A DNA stretch of 64,000 nucleotides from Palleronia pontilimi (GCF_016412875.1 NZ_JAEKPD010000007.1:186001-250000), one strand, 5' to 3'. Shown: positions 54,558 to 64,000, numbered from the stretch's first letter. Notes: generated by a model not told the origin, from the sequence alone. Made by a program: numbers and translations.

Positions 54558-55436
54558 TTAACCACGCGGCAGAACGCGGCCCGCGACCGCCTCGAGCTTT
54601 GCCACCAGCGTCGGATCCCGATGGTCCGGCGCGGTCATCAGCGCGAATTCGAGCGCCCGGTCGCAGCCATGCGGGCAGGGGGCGCGGTCGGCCCCGAGCA
54701 GGCCCGGCAAGCGCGCGACAAGGCCCCGCGCCGCGTCGGCATTGCCGCCAAGGATCGCCAGGATGTCGCTGATGTCGACGCTGCCGTGGTCGGGATGCCA
54801 GCTGTCGTAATCGGTGATCATGGCGACGCTGGCGTAGCAGATCTCGGCCTCGCGGGCCAATTTCGCTTCGGGCATGTTGGTCATGCCGATCACGTCCGCG
54901 CCCCAGGCGTCGCGGTACATCTTGCTTTCCGCGGCCGAGCTGAATTGCGGGCCTTCCATCGCCAGGTACGTTCCGCCGCGGTGCACGGTCACGCCCTGTG
55001 CTTTCGCCGCCGCGAAGGCCGCGTCGCCAAGGCGCGGGCAGGTCGGGTGCGCGACGCTCACATGCGCCACGCAGCCGGTGCCGAAGAACGAGCTTTCGCG
55101 CCCCACGGTCCGGTCGATGAACTGGTCGACGATGACGAAATCGCCGGGTGCCAAATCCTCGCGGAAGGATCCGCAGGCCGAGACGCTGAAGATATCGGTG
55201 ACACCCAGCCGCTTCAGCGCGTCGATATTGGCGCGGTAGGGCACCGTCGACGGCGAATGCACATGGCCGCGCCCGTGGCGGGGCAGGAAGGCCATGGGCA
55301 CGCCGTCCAGCGTTCCGGTCAGGATCTTGTCCGACGCGTGGCCCCACGGCGTGTCGACGCCGACCCATTCCGCGTCCGCGAGCCCTTCGATCTGGTAGAG
55401 ACCCGATCCGCCGATGATGCCGATGCGCGTGTCCAT
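54558..55436 (-). CDS. mtnP: S-methyl-5'-thioadenosine phosphorylase
   Basis: 292 residues, full length. MtnP splits methylthioadenosine, a polyamine by-product, into adenine and methylthioribose 1-phosphate. It opens with [15 protein letters not shown], and the phosphate- and base-binding segments [13 protein letters not shown] and [18 protein letters not shown] are intact. AAGGGG precedes the ATG. It is upstream of apt on the same strand. Confidence 0.95.
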   Translation of the reverse strand: MDTRIGIIGGSGLYQIEGLADAEWVGVDTPWGHASDKILTGTLDGVPMAFLPRHGRGHVHSPSTVPYRANIDALKRLGVTDIFSVSACGSFREDLAPGDFVIVDQFIDRTVGRESSFFGTGCVAHVSVAHPTCPRLGDAAFAAAKAQGVTVHRGGTYLAMEGPQFSSAAESKMYRDAWGADVIGMTNMPEAKLAREAEICYASVAMITDYDSWHPDHGSVDISDILAILGGNADAARGLVARLPGLLGADRAPCPHGCDRALEFALMTAPDHRDPTLVAKLEAVAGRVLPRG

Positions 55437-55704
55437 GCAATTCCCCTTCCGCCAGGCCCCGTTCGGGGTCGGCGCGACCTTGCCCGAAGTCGGGCGCCTT
55501 GAAAACCGCCCGCGAAGCCCCGCCGCGCGGCGATTTCGTGGTCTTCGACCGGATGCGCGTTACCTCGTGGGCTGGACGGGTCTTTTCCGCTGCGGAATTG
55601 GGGCGCGCGGGGGTGGCTTCGCGGACCACATGGGCCTATGCGGGCGCAAACACTGCCCCCACGCGCCGCGAGACGGTCCACGGGACACGCTGAAGGAGAC
55701 CACG

Positions 55705-57324
55705 ATGGCCAAACCCCTGCTTTCGGTCCTGGGCGACGCACTGAACGTGCCGTCGGTCCGCGCCAACACGGATCCCCGCCAGATCAAGACCGAAATCCTG
55801 TCGGGACTGACCGTCGCGCTGGCGCTGGTCCCCGAAGCGGTGGCCTTCGCCTTCGTGGCCGGGGTGGAGCCGCTGGTGGGTCTTTACGCCGCTTTCATCG
55901 TGGGGCTCATCACGGCCGTGTTCGGCGGTCGGCCGGGGATGATCTCGGGTGCGACGGGCGCGCTGGCGGTGGTCATGGTCAGCCTGGTGGCCCAGCACGG
56001 CGTGGAATACCTGTTCGCCACGGTGGTGCTGATGGGCCTGATCCAGATCTTCGTCGGCGTGATGCGCTGGGGCAAGTTCATCCGGCTGGTGCCGCATCCG
56101 GTGATGCTGGGCTTCGTGAACGGGCTGGCGATCGTGATCTTCCTGGCGCAGCTCGTGCAGTTCCAGGTGCCCGGGACGGCCGAAGTCTCGGGCCACGGCA
56201 TGTCGGGGGGCGAGTGGCTGTCGGGCTGGCCGCTGGTCCTGATGCTGGGGCTGGTGGCGCTGACCATGGCGATCATCTGGGGTCTGCCGAAGCTGACCAA
56301 CATCGTCCCCGCGCCCTTGGCCGGGATCGCGGTGGTGGCGGTGCTGGTCATCGCGCTGGGCCTGAACACGCCCGTCGTGGGCGACCTCGCGTCGATCCAG
56401 GGCGGGCTACCGTCCTTCCATATCCCGATGGTGCCCCTGACATGGGAGACGTTCGAGATCATCCTGCCCTATTCGGTGATCCTGGCGGCCATCGGACTGA
56501 TCGAGTCGCTGCTGACGCTGAACCTGGTGGGCGAGATCACGGGGCGGCGCGGCGGCGCGTCGAAGGAGTGCATCGCCCAGGGTGCCGCCAACACGGTGAC
56601 GGGTTTCTTCGGCGGCATGGGCGGCTGCGCGATGATCGGCCAGTCGATGATCAACGTGAATTCGGGCGGCCGGATGCGGTTGTCGGGGATCTCGGCGGCG
56701 CTGTTCCTGCTGGCCTTCATCCTGTTCTTCGCCCCGGTGATCGAGCTGGTGCCGCTGGCGGCCCTGGTGGGCGTCATGTTCATGGTGGTGATCGGGACCT
56801 TCGCGTGGAATTCGCTGAAGATCCTCACGAAGGTGCCGCTGGTCGATGCCTTCGTGATCGTGCTGGTGACCGGCGTGACGGTGGCCTACGACCTGGCGAC
56901 GGCGGTGGTCGTGGGCGTGATAGTGAGCGCGCTGGCCTATGCCTGGCAAAACGCGCGCCGCATCCACGCCCGCACCGAGATCACCGAAGACGGCGCGAAG
57001 ATCTATGCCATCGACGGGCCGCTGTTCTTCGGTTCGGCCGAAGGGTTTTCGGAGCTCTTCGATCCCGAAAACGACCCGGATCTGGTGATCGTGGATTTCG
57101 CGGCATCGCGCGTGGCCGACCAGTCGGCGCTGACCGCCATCGAGGCGCTGGCGGCGAAATACGAGGCCGCGGGAAAGCGGCTTGAACTGCGCCACCTGAG
57201 CCGCGACTGCCACTACCTGTTGACGAAGGCAGGCCAGCTGATGACCGACAGCGAGGACGATCCCGACTACGCGCTGGCGGTGGATTACGGGGTGCGGACG
57301 GGCCAGCTGGGCGCGGGGCACTGA
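55705..57324 (+). CDS. SulP-family inorganic anion transporter
   Basis: 539 residues. Ten to twelve membrane helices occupy residues ~25-410, with the SulP segments [17 protein letters not shown] and ITGRRGG. The C-terminal domain (residues ~430-520) is STAS-like, containing [18 protein letters not shown]. The family moves sulfate, bicarbonate or chloride. AAGGAGA lies five bases before the ATG; the long frame upstream of it overlaps the mtnP promoter. The substrate cannot be decided. Confidence 0.9.
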   Translation: MAKPLLSVLGDALNVPSVRANTDPRQIKTEILSGLTVALALVPEAVAFAFVAGVEPLVGLYAAFIVGLITAVFGGRPGMISGATGALAVVMVSLVAQHGVEYLFATVVLMGLIQIFVGVMRWGKFIRLVPHPVMLGFVNGLAIVIFLAQLVQFQVPGTAEVSGHGMSGGEWLSGWPLVLMLGLVALTMAIIWGLPKLTNIVPAPLAGIAVVAVLVIALGLNTPVVGDLASIQGGLPSFHIPMVPLTWETFEIILPYSVILAAIGLIESLLTLNLVGEITGRRGGASKECIAQGAANTVTGFFGGMGGCAMIGQSMINVNSGGRMRLSGISAALFLLAFILFFAPVIELVPLAALVGVMFMVVIGTFAWNSLKILTKVPLVDAFVIVLVTGVTVAYDLATAVVVGVIVSALAYAWQNARRIHARTEITEDGAKIYAIDGPLFFGSAEGFSELFDPENDPDLVIVDFAASRVADQSALTAIEALAAKYEAAGKRLELRHLSRDCHYLLTKAGQLMTDSEDDPDYALAVDYGVRTGQLGAGH

Positions 57325-57351
57325 CCGGCGCGCCCGGGCTGGTGGAAGTCG

Positions 57352-57957
57352 CTATTCGCCGGGACGCTTGAGCGCGAATTTCTCGCGGATCACCGAATAG
57401 TCGCGGTAGCCCATGCGTGTCAGCGGGTTGAACCGAAGCACGTCGAATTCGCCGTCGACCAGGCAATCGTCGCGCATGTGGACGCCCGTGACCTCGCCCA
57501 GGACCAGGAAATTGTGCGCGCCCTCGATCTTGACGATCTGGGTCAACTTGCATTCCAGCGACGCGGGACCGTCGGCCACCCGCGAGCAGGGGATCGTTTC
57601 GCAGTCGGCGCGCGCGACACCGGCCTTGGTGAACTCGTCCACCTCCTTGTCCCAGGCGCCCGAGCTTTCGTTCATCACGTCCTTCATCGCGTATTCCACG
57701 ATGTTCACGCAGAACACGCCCGTGTCGCGGATATTGGCCACGCTGTCCTTGGTGTCGCCGCGATCCTCTTTCGCCGACGTGGACGAGAACATCACCTGCG
57801 GCGGCGTGTAGGCGACCGCGTTGAAGAACGAATAGGGTGCCAAGTTTTCCGAGCCGTCCGACCCGCGGGTCGAGATCCAGCCGATGGGCCGCGGCGTCAC
57901 GATGGCGTTGAACGGATTGTGGGGCAGGCCGTGGCCGTCTTGGGGGCGATAGAACAT
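57352..57957 (-). CDS. Flavin reductase-like FMN-binding protein
   Basis: 201 residues of the flavin-reductase-like split barrel. NAIVTPRPIGWISTRG and NLAPYSFFNAVAY are the family's FMN-binding segments, and HNFLVLGEVTGVH is the usual C-terminal strand. It may supply reduced flavin or act as an NAD(P)H:flavin oxidoreductase; no monooxygenase partner adjoins it. Converges on the SulP gene. Confidence 0.85.
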   Translation of the reverse strand: MFYRPQDGHGLPHNPFNAIVTPRPIGWISTRGSDGSENLAPYSFFNAVAYTPPQVMFSSTSAKEDRGDTKDSVANIRDTGVFCVNIVEYAMKDVMNESSGAWDKEVDEFTKAGVARADCETIPCSRVADGPASLECKLTQIVKIEGAHNFLVLGEVTGVHMRDDCLVDGEFDVLRFNPLTRMGYRDYSVIREKFALKRPGE

Positions 57958-58048
57958 GCGGGGGATGGTCCTTCATCTGGTTTGTATCCAGACCTAGCCC
58001 CGTGCTAGGGCGGCGGCCAGTTTTATCGGGGATGGGCGCGGCACACGC

Positions 58049-58534
58049 ATGCGGGGATTGAGCAAGGAAGCTCCCGAGGACCGGTGGGAGGTCGAGGCGC
58101 TGTTCGATCTGAGCTTCGCGCCCGGGCGCACGGCGCTGTCGTCCTACCGGCTGCGCGAAGGCGTCTCGCCGGTGGCGGATCTGTGCCTGGTGCTGCGCGA
58201 CGAGGGCGGCATCCTGGGCGGCGCGGTGCGGGTCTGGCCGGTGCGGATCGGGACGGCCGAGGCGCTGTTGCTGGGACCCGTCGCGGTGCACCCGACGCGC
58301 CAGGGCGAAGGCCTGGGGGCGCTTCTGATGCAGGAAGTGCTGGAGCGCGCGGCCGGACTGGGCTGGGCGCGCGCACTTCTGGTGGGCGATGCGCCCTATT
58401 ACGGGCGGTTCGGGTTCGAGAAGCTGGGCGATGTCGCCATGCCGCCGCCCACAAATCCCGATCGCGTGCTGGGCCATGCGCTGGTCCCCGGCGCGTGGGA
58501 CGGCGTGACCGGTGCGGTCACGCGCGCGGTTTGA
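58049..58534 (+). CDS. GNAT-family N-acetyltransferase (YhbS-like)
   Basis: 161 residues. The acetyl-CoA pyrophosphate loop is RQGEGLGALLM, preceded by the strand LLGPVAVHP. The segment DAPYYGRFGFEKLG is typical of YhbS-type enzymes. Substrate unknown. It precedes the EcsC gene by 37 bases on the same strand. Confidence 0.85.
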   Translation: MRGLSKEAPEDRWEVEALFDLSFAPGRTALSSYRLREGVSPVADLCLVLRDEGGILGGAVRVWPVRIGTAEALLLGPVAVHPTRQGEGLGALLMQEVLERAAGLGWARALLVGDAPYYGRFGFEKLGDVAMPPPTNPDRVLGHALVPGAWDGVTGAVTRAV

Positions 58535-58571
58535 ACTTGTCGACATCGCCGCTTGCCCCCATCTTGGGGAA

Positions 58572-59360
58572 ATGAGCGAGACATCAGGCACCGACATCCC
58601 CGTGACCACCGACCAGATCGCGCCCGAAATCGCGGCCGAGCTCGAGGCCTTGGCGCGGCGGTCGAAAAACGCGCGCGGGATCGTGATGCGCGGTCTTGGC
58701 CTCGTCGGCTCGCAGCTGGAACACCAGCTGGAAAAGCTGCCCGTGTCGGTGCGCATGCAGATCGAAGGCGCGACCCGGCAGGGGCTGGAATACGCGTCCC
58801 GCGTGGCGTGGGCGTCGCGCCGGTCGGTGCCGGACCGGCCCGACTGGCAGAACACCGCCATGACCGCTGCCATGGGCGCGGCGGGGGGCGTGGGCGGCCT
58901 GCCCACGGCGCTCGCCGAGTTGCCGGTGACGATCACCATGCTGCTGCGCGCGATCCAGGGGGTTGCGACCGATCTGGGCTTCGATACCGACACGCCGCTG
59001 GTGCAGGCGCAGTGCATCAAGGTGTTCTCGGCCTCGGGGCCGCTCTCGGACGATGACGGTGCGGACCTGGCCTTCCTGTCGTCGCGCGTGACGCTGTCGG
59101 GTGCGGCGGTGCACGGGATCATCGCGCGGGTCGCGCCGAAGCTGGCCACGGTCCTGAGCCAGAAGCTGGCCACCCAGGCGGTGCCGGTACTGGGCGCCAT
59201 GGCGGGGGCCGCCACGAATTACGCCTTCACCAGCTATTACCAGGAAATGGCGCGTGTCTATTTCGGCCTGCGGGCCTTGGCGCGGGATGAGGACATTCCC
59301 TTCGAGGTGCTGATGCAGGAATTCCGGCTGAAGATGCAGCCGCCCAAGCAGATCGGCTGA
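58572..59360 (+). CDS. EcsC-family protein
   Basis: 262 residues. EcsC-like throughout, with the glycine-rich GAAGGVGGLPTALAELPVTI in the middle and the C-terminal GAMAGAATNYAFTSYYQE. Members are membrane-associated but without clear helices; their function is not known. The ATG I use has GGGGA upstream; a frame from 58512 overlaps the GNAT gene. Confidence 0.82.
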   Translation: MSETSGTDIPVTTDQIAPEIAAELEALARRSKNARGIVMRGLGLVGSQLEHQLEKLPVSVRMQIEGATRQGLEYASRVAWASRRSVPDRPDWQNTAMTAAMGAAGGVGGLPTALAELPVTITMLLRAIQGVATDLGFDTDTPLVQAQCIKVFSASGPLSDDDGADLAFLSSRVTLSGAAVHGIIARVAPKLATVLSQKLATQAVPVLGAMAGAATNYAFTSYYQEMARVYFGLRALARDEDIPFEVLMQEFRLKMQPPKQIG

Positions 59361-59369
59361 CGCGCCCGC

Positions 59370-59399
59370 GCCGGGATATTCTTAGCGAACAGGGAAAGC
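59370..59399. repeat. Degenerate copy of the 28-bp gene-end repeat
   Basis: CCGGGATATTCTTAGCGAAC followed by AGGGAAAG lies between the convergent ecsC-like and ptsP genes. It keeps the CCGGGATATT half of the 28-bp repeat found exactly at 12851 and 29719, in the same gene-end setting. Confidence 0.5.
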
Positions 59400-59416
59400 G
59401 ATGGGCCGAGTTCGGC

Positions 59417-61681
59417 TCAGTTCGCCGGGGCGCGCGCCATGGCCTGTCCCAGCCATTCGGTGACGTCGGCCCGCACCGATTGCACCCCCGCGGCGCGCGA
59501 CATCTCGATCACCGCGCGCGCTTCGTCCAGGTTCACGCGCCGCAGCAGGTGCTTGATCGGCCCGATGGAGGCCGGGCGCATGGACAGCGATCGCAGCCCC
59601 ATGGCGGCGAAGCACAGCGCCTCGACCGGGCGGCCCGCATCTTCGCCGCAAAAGCTGACCGGCGTGCCCGCTTCGCGGCAGCGCGCCACGATCGTGCCGA
59701 TCAACGTCAGGAAGCTCACGTTCAGCGTGTCGTAGCGGCGGCGGACCCGTTCGTTTTCGCGGTCGGCGGCGAAGAAGAACTGCTTGAGGTCATTGCCGCC
59801 GATCGAGATGAAATCGGCCATGTCGTAGAACTGGTGCGGCGCGAAGACCAGCGACGGGGTTTCCAGCATGGCGCCAATCTTCAGGTCGGTGGGCAGGTCA
59901 TGGCCCAGTTTGCGCTCGCGCTCGATCTCGTCCAGCAGCATCTGGCGCGCCTCGCGGAACTCGTCGAATTGGGCGATGAACGGGAACATGACGCGCAGGG
60001 GGCGGCCCACGGCGGCGCGGATCAGCGCCTGGTTCTGCATCCGCATGATGCCCTTCTTGTCCAGCCCCACCCGGATCGCCCGCCACCCCAGCGCCGGGTT
60101 CGGCTCTTCGGGGCGCTTCATGTAGGGCAGCACCTTGTCGGACCCGATATCGAGCGTGCGGAAGGTCACGGGCTTGCCGTCGGCGGCGTTGAGCACGCGC
60201 AGGTAAAGCGCGGCCAGATCGCCCCGGCGCGGCACTTTCGAGCGGGCGAGAAACTGAAGCTCGGTGCGGAAGAGGCCCACGCCTTCGGCGCCGGAACTGG
60301 CCAGCGACGGCAGGTCGGCCATCAGCCCCGCATTCATCGTCAGCTCGATGACCGAGCCGCAAAGCGTGCGTGCGGGCTGGTCGCGCAGACCGGCATAGCG
60401 TTCCTGGGCCTTGGCCTGCATCGCCATCTTGTCGCGAAAGGCGGCGACGATGTTTTCCTCGGGGCGCAGGTGGACGATGCCCTGCTCGCCATCCACCAGG
60501 ATCGGATCGCCGTTCAGCGCCTCGGCGATGATGTCGCGGGCATGAACCACCAGCGGGATCGCCAAAGCGCGCGCCACGATCGCCGCGTGGGAGCCGACCG
60601 AGCCCTGTTCCAGCACGATCCCCTTCAGCGAGCGGCCGTAATCCAGAAGCTCGCCGGGGCCGATATTGCGGGCGACCAGGATCGGGTTCTTCGGCATCTC
60701 GGCCCCGGTTTCGCGGCCCTGGCCCGTCAGGATGCGCAGCAGGCGGCGCGACAGGTCGTCCAGATCGGTCAGCCGTTCGCGCATGTAGGCGTCGGGCGCG
60801 TTCTGCAGGCGGGTGCGGGCGGCGGATTGCTCTTTTTCGACGGCCGCTTCGGCCGAAAGCCCGCGCTCGATATCCTGGCACATGCGGCGCAGCCAGCCGC
60901 GCGAGTGGGCGAACATCCGGTAGGTTTCCAGGACCTCGCGCTGGTCCTTGTCGGCGTTCTTGTGGCCGTCGAGCATGTCGTCGACGCTGGCGCGCAGCTG
61001 CTCGATCGCGTCGGTCAGGCGCTTGGTCTCGGCCTCGGGGTCCTCGGCGATGGGGTTGGTGACGACGACGCGCGGCTCGTGCAGCCAGACCTGGCCTTCG
61101 GCGGTGCCTTCCTGGCCGACGGTGCCCTTGATCATCACCGGCTGCTGGTGGCGCGCCGACAGGGCCGCACCTTCGCCGATGAACGCGCCGAGCTCGGTCA
61201 TCTCGGCCAGCACCATGGCGACGACTTCCAGGCCGTAGACCTCGTCTTCGGAATATTCGCGGGCGGTCTTCGATTGCACGACAAGCACGCCCAGGTTTTC
61301 GCCGAGCCGCTGGATCGGGACGCCCAGGAACGAGGAATACCGTTCCTCGCCCGTTTCGGGCATGTAGCGGAAGCCGCGGGTCGCCGGTGCGTCGGCCGTG
61401 TTGATGACGCGCCCCTTGCGCGCCACCCGGCCAACCAGTCCTTCGCCCAGCCGCATCCGCGTCTTGTGGACGGCCTCGGGCTTCAGGCCGCGCGTGGCAC
61501 AGAGTTCGAGCGTTTCGGGATCGCGGAACAGGTAGATCGAGCAGACCTCGGTCTGCATGCTTCCGGCGATCAGTTCGGTGATGCGATCCAGCCGCGTCTG
61601 GCCCGCGCTGTCGTCCGCCAGCGCGTCGCGCAAGCGGCCCAGCAGTTTTCGGCTTTCGGATTCTGTTGACGTGTGCGGCAT
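59417..61681 (-). CDS. ptsP: Phosphoenolpyruvate-protein phosphotransferase EI-Ntr
   Basis: 754 residues. A GAF domain covers residues ~10-155. The EI phosphohistidine is in GSVGSHAAIVAR, and the PEP-binding barrel follows with FRTELQFLARS, DIGSDKVLPYM and SFCGEDAGRPVE. EI-Ntr starts the nitrogen-related phosphorelay (NPr, EIIA-Ntr). I start at the ATG giving MPHTSTESE; a TTG nine codons earlier with GAGAA upstream is an alternative. It lies 216 bases downstream of lysC. Confidence 0.93.
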   Translation of the reverse strand: MPHTSTESESRKLLGRLRDALADDSAGQTRLDRITELIAGSMQTEVCSIYLFRDPETLELCATRGLKPEAVHKTRMRLGEGLVGRVARKGRVINTADAPATRGFRYMPETGEERYSSFLGVPIQRLGENLGVLVVQSKTAREYSEDEVYGLEVVAMVLAEMTELGAFIGEGAALSARHQQPVMIKGTVGQEGTAEGQVWLHEPRVVVTNPIAEDPEAETKRLTDAIEQLRASVDDMLDGHKNADKDQREVLETYRMFAHSRGWLRRMCQDIERGLSAEAAVEKEQSAARTRLQNAPDAYMRERLTDLDDLSRRLLRILTGQGRETGAEMPKNPILVARNIGPGELLDYGRSLKGIVLEQGSVGSHAAIVARALAIPLVVHARDIIAEALNGDPILVDGEQGIVHLRPEENIVAAFRDKMAMQAKAQERYAGLRDQPARTLCGSVIELTMNAGLMADLPSLASSGAEGVGLFRTELQFLARSKVPRRGDLAALYLRVLNAADGKPVTFRTLDIGSDKVLPYMKRPEEPNPALGWRAIRVGLDKKGIMRMQNQALIRAAVGRPLRVMFPFIAQFDEFREARQMLLDEIERERKLGHDLPTDLKIGAMLETPSLVFAPHQFYDMADFISIGGNDLKQFFFAADRENERVRRRYDTLNVSFLTLIGTIVARCREAGTPVSFCGEDAGRPVEALCFAAMGLRSLSMRPASIGPIKHLLRRVNLDEARAVIEMSRAAGVQSVRADVTEWLGQAMARAPAN

Positions 61682-61896
61682 GGACCCCGGGATCTTCAAT
61701 TTATTCAATCAAATTTCTCAAGATCCGTGCAGCCACAATGCGCAAGCGCCGTCAATGACATTCGCTCAGATTGCAGTCTGGTCATTATCCCGGATTAATT
61801 CGATTTCCGATTTCGTCCAAGCGCTACGCGCTCTGTCGGCATTTGCGGCAGCGGCCGGGGCGGGGGCTTTCGTCCCGTAGACCGGCCCGGTTGGAC

Positions 61897-63135
61897 CTAG
61901 CGCGCCTTTTCCAGCTCGAACGCATCGTGGAGCGCCTGGACGGCCAATTCCATGTATTTGCGGTCGATCAGAACGCTGATCTTGATCTCGGAGGTCGTGA
62001 TGACCTTGATGTTCACGTTCTCGTCGCGCAGCGCCTTGAACATCCGGGCCGCGACGCCCGCGTGGCTGCGCATGCCGATGCCCACCACGGACACCTTGCT
62101 GACCTCGGTATCGGCGACCAGGTCGTGGTAATTGATCTCGCCGCGCTGCTTGGCGTCTTCCATCGCTTTCGCGGCGCGCTTCACCTGGTCCACGGGGCAC
62201 GAGAAGGTCATGTCGGTGCGCCCTTCCTCCGAGATGTTCTGCACGATCATGTCCACGTTCACGCCCGCCTCGGCCAGGGGGCCGAAGATCGCGGCGGCGA
62301 TGCCGGGCCGGTCGGCCACGCTGATGAGGGTCATCTTCGCTTCGTCGCGGGAATAGGCCACACCGGCCACTACGTTGTTTTCCATGATCTCGTCCTCTCC
62401 GCAGACCAGGGTTCCGGCCGTTTCGTCGTATTCGTCGAATGAGCTGAGCACCCGCAGCTTCACCTTGTAGCGCATCGCCAGCTCCACCGACCGGGTCTGC
62501 AGCACCTTGGCGCCCAGGCTGGCGAGCTCCAGCATCTCTTCGAAGGCGATGCGGTCGAGCTTGCGGGCCTTGGACGTGATGCGGGGATCGGTGGTATAGA
62601 CGCCGTCCACATCCGTGTAGATGTCGCAGCGCATCGCGCCGAAGGCCGCGGCGAAGGCGACTGCGGTGGTGTCGGACCCGCCGCGGCCCAGGGTGGTGAT
62701 GCGGCCCTCGGGCGATATGCCCTGGAAGCCCGCGACCACGGCGACCTTCATGCCGTCCGCGAAGCGCGCGTCCAGATTGGCGGTCGGGATGGATTCGATT
62801 CGCGCCGCGCCATGCGCGCCATTGGTCTTCAGCGGCACCTGCCAGCCCTGCCAGCTGCGCGCGGGGATATCCATTTCCTGCAGCGTCAGCGCCATCAGCC
62901 CGGCGGTCACGTTTTCGCCCGAGCTGACCACCGCGTCGTATTCGCGCGCGTCGTAAAGCGGCGAGGTCTCGTCGACCCAGCCCACCAGCTCGTTGGTCTT
63001 GCCCGACATGGCCGACACGATCACGATGACATCGTGGCCGTTGGCCACCTCGCGGCCCACGCGCTTGGCGGCACGCTTGATGCGGTCGGTGGTGCCGACC
63101 GATGTGCCGCCGAATTTCATCACCAGCACTGACAT
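61897..63135 (-). CDS. lysC: Aspartate kinase
   Basis: 412 residues. The kinase domain begins with MKFGGTSVG, and LGRGGSDTTAVAFAAAFGA and the TDVDGVYTTDPRI segment follow. Two ACT domains fill residues ~265-412, the site of feedback control by lysine and/or threonine. It makes aspartyl phosphate for lysine, threonine and methionine. It lies upstream of ptsP on the same strand, an arrangement frequent in alphaproteobacteria. Confidence 0.96.
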   Translation of the reverse strand: MSVLVMKFGGTSVGTTDRIKRAAKRVGREVANGHDVIVIVSAMSGKTNELVGWVDETSPLYDAREYDAVVSSGENVTAGLMALTLQEMDIPARSWQGWQVPLKTNGAHGAARIESIPTANLDARFADGMKVAVVAGFQGISPEGRITTLGRGGSDTTAVAFAAAFGAMRCDIYTDVDGVYTTDPRITSKARKLDRIAFEEMLELASLGAKVLQTRSVELAMRYKVKLRVLSSFDEYDETAGTLVCGEDEIMENNVVAGVAYSRDEAKMTLISVADRPGIAAAIFGPLAEAGVNVDMIVQNISEEGRTDMTFSCPVDQVKRAAKAMEDAKQRGEINYHDLVADTEVSKVSVVGIGMRSHAGVAARMFKALRDENVNIKVITTSEIKISVLIDRKYMELAVQALHDAFELEKAR

Positions 63136-63261
63136 GCCGTCCCCTGCAAGGCCCCTGAATTCCGCGCGCTTTTATGGGGCGCGCGGGGTGGGCGCAAGCC
63201 AGCACGCTCGCCCGGGCCGCGTCCCACGCTAGGTTTTCGGCTGTCCTAGTGGAGTGCGGGT

Positions 63262-63702
63262 ATGTCCGACAGAAAAGAAGGTCCGTTCCTGGCGGTCTAT
63301 ACCTGGTTCGAGCGCGTGGTCTCGGGCGTCATCCTGCTGGGCATGGTCGGGGTGGTGATCCTGGCCACCTATTCGTTCCTGCGCACGCTGGTGGGCATCA
63401 CCCTGGCCGAGAACGCGACGCTGGATTACGTGCAGTTCCAGACGCTGTTCGACCGGGTGCTCGCCGCGGTGATCGCGGTCGAGCTGGCCCATTCGATCCG
63501 CCAGATGGTGGCGGGCGATCACGGTTTCGGGCAACTCAGGACCGTGATCTCGATCGGGATGCTGGCGGTGGTGCGGAAGCTGATCGTGCTCGAGGTCGAC
63601 CAGGCCACGGGCGGGTTCCTGCTGGGCATCGCGGCGGCGGTGGCGGCGTTGGCGATCGGCCTGGTGGCGATCCGCTGGATCGAGAACCGCCGCCCGGACT
63701 GA
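63262..63702 (+). CDS. PsiE-like membrane protein
   Basis: 146 residues with four membrane helices and short loops. Segments such as FERVVSGVILLGMV, RTLVGITLAENATL and VELAHSIRQMV resemble phosphate-starvation-inducible PsiE. Phosphate control is not visible in the upstream sequence. GGAG precedes the ATG. It is followed by two palindromic hairpins. Confidence 0.75.
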   Translation: MSDRKEGPFLAVYTWFERVVSGVILLGMVGVVILATYSFLRTLVGITLAENATLDYVQFQTLFDRVLAAVIAVELAHSIRQMVAGDHGFGQLRTVISIGMLAVVRKLIVLEVDQATGGFLLGIAAAVAALAIGLVAIRWIENRRPD

Positions 63703-63707
63703 GGGCC

Positions 63708-63750
63708 CGGATTTCTCGAGAAATCCGTCACGTTTTCCTCGAGGAAAACG
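63708..63750. terminator. Two perfect 20-bp palindromes centred on CTCGAG
   Basis: 63708-63727 is CGGATTTCTC joined to its complement, and 63731-63750 is CGTTTTCCTC joined to its complement. Both are perfect and three bases apart, directly after the PsiE-like gene. They form stems without an unpaired loop and resemble the hairpins at 22068 and 29169. Confidence 0.65.
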
Positions 63751-63878
63751 GCCCCGGCGCCGCGGACGCGCATCCGCGGCGCGCTGCGCGACTGCTTGCC
63801 ACTAAGACCTTAGACCCATGGATACTTGACGTATGGTCAGGCAATTTGAGCTTCTCAGTGGAGAAGGAGATATCAAAA

Positions 63879-64000
63879 ATGCTCGACACCACCCTTACCG
63901 ACCAGACCCAGGAATTCCTCGACCAGTTCGGCGCCGCGCTGGCCCGCGGCGATATCGACGCGGTGCGCGAGATGTTCGTCGAGGATTGCTATTGGCGCGA
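63879..64000 (+). CDS. N-terminus of NTF2/SnoaL-like domain protein, cut by window edge
   Basis: Forty complete codons begin at an ATG nine bases after AAGGAGA. The start MLDTTLTDQTQEF leads to a helical segment LDQFGAALARGDIDAVREMF and EDCYWR, an NTF2/SnoaL-like N-terminus. In roseobacters this opening often belongs to a flavin-containing monooxygenase with an extra NTF2-like domain, but the rest lies outside the window. Confidence 0.6.
   Translation, partial: MLDTTLTDQTQEFLDQFGAALARGDIDAVREMFVEDCYWR

Noticed and set aside
63790-63850. Sigma-70 promoter TTGACG near 63826 for the last gene
   Set aside because: A -35-like element is present but no convincing -10 lies at 16-18 bases.

Overview
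The window is GC-rich, densely packed bacterial chromosome that looks like an alphaproteobacterium of the Rhodobacterales (Roseobacter-type). The reasons are the gene content (PHB cycle phaZ/phaC/phaP/phaR, ThyX, YjbH/YjbF-type exopolysaccharide genes, DUF1194 proteins, an LdtR-like MarR regulator, SdhE, glucosylglycerol synthesis), start-stop overlaps of the ATGA/TGATG/GTGA kind, and GTTC-N7-GTTC sites of the alphaproteobacterial LexA type. This placement is inference from content; no rRNA or tRNA gene was seen. Almost all of it reads as stable chromosome. The clearest accessory stretch is about 37.88-39.55 kb (a low-GC AlbA_2 gene and a repeat block).

Layout. 0-6.6 kb: rplY, an apparent ndh-lldD-amylosucrase operon, trpA and a small membrane protein, followed by ychF. 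7.75-8.4 kb: a MazE/AbrB-type antitoxin with a Doc-type toxin behind a long perfect operator-like inverted repeat. 8.4-12.8 kb: a DNA-damage block in which two GTTC-N7-GTTC sites precede a radical SAM DNA modification/repair protein, a DUF4130-UdgX fusion and AidB. 12.9-22 kb: gnd, then polysaccharide genes (CapD/FlaA1-type dehydratase, YjbH, YjbF, a short sugar-phosphate transferase, an SDR epimerase, a Wza-type export lipoprotein). 22-26.8 kb: gpsA, a HAD phosphatase and ggpS in one overlapping operon, which together can make the osmolyte glucosylglycerol, then galU.

26.9-37 kb: HupE/UreJ-type and DUF4198 proteins with colliding divergent starts, an aminotransferase, an XRE-SdhE pair, an LdtR-like regulator, gloA with two tandem VWA (DUF1194) proteins, and a two-gene cassette of a Slam-like (TPR plus outer-membrane barrel) protein with a TbpB-like lipoprotein. 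37-46 kb: thyX, the AlbA_2 gene, repeats, two secreted proteins, cspA, an ArsC/YffB-like protein, thrS, an MFS transporter and alpha/beta hydrolases. 46.5-51.8 kb: a third hydrolase, then the PHB locus, phaZ divergent from phaC-phaP-phaR, with CTGC-N3-GCAG sites typical of PhaR before phaC and phaP. 51.8-64 kb: a glutamine-synthetase-like enzyme with a class I amidotransferase, the purine/methylthioadenosine salvage genes apt and mtnP, a SulP transporter, a flavin reductase, a GNAT enzyme, EcsC, ptsP (EI-Ntr), lysC, a PsiE-like protein and the first codons of a further enzyme cut by the window edge.

Recurrent non-coding structure: (i) a 28-bp sequence present as two exact inverted copies after genes (12851-12878, 29719-29746) with degenerate relatives; (ii) short, perfect, A/T-stem palindromes at gene ends (22068-22089, 29169-29189, 63708-63750); (iii) conventional GC-stem plus T-run terminators after galU, phaP and the 40.4-kb gene. 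The best leads for new biology are the putatively SOS-controlled radical SAM/UdgX block, the three-gene glucosylglycerol operon, the Slam-lipoprotein cassette and the MazE-Doc hybrid module.
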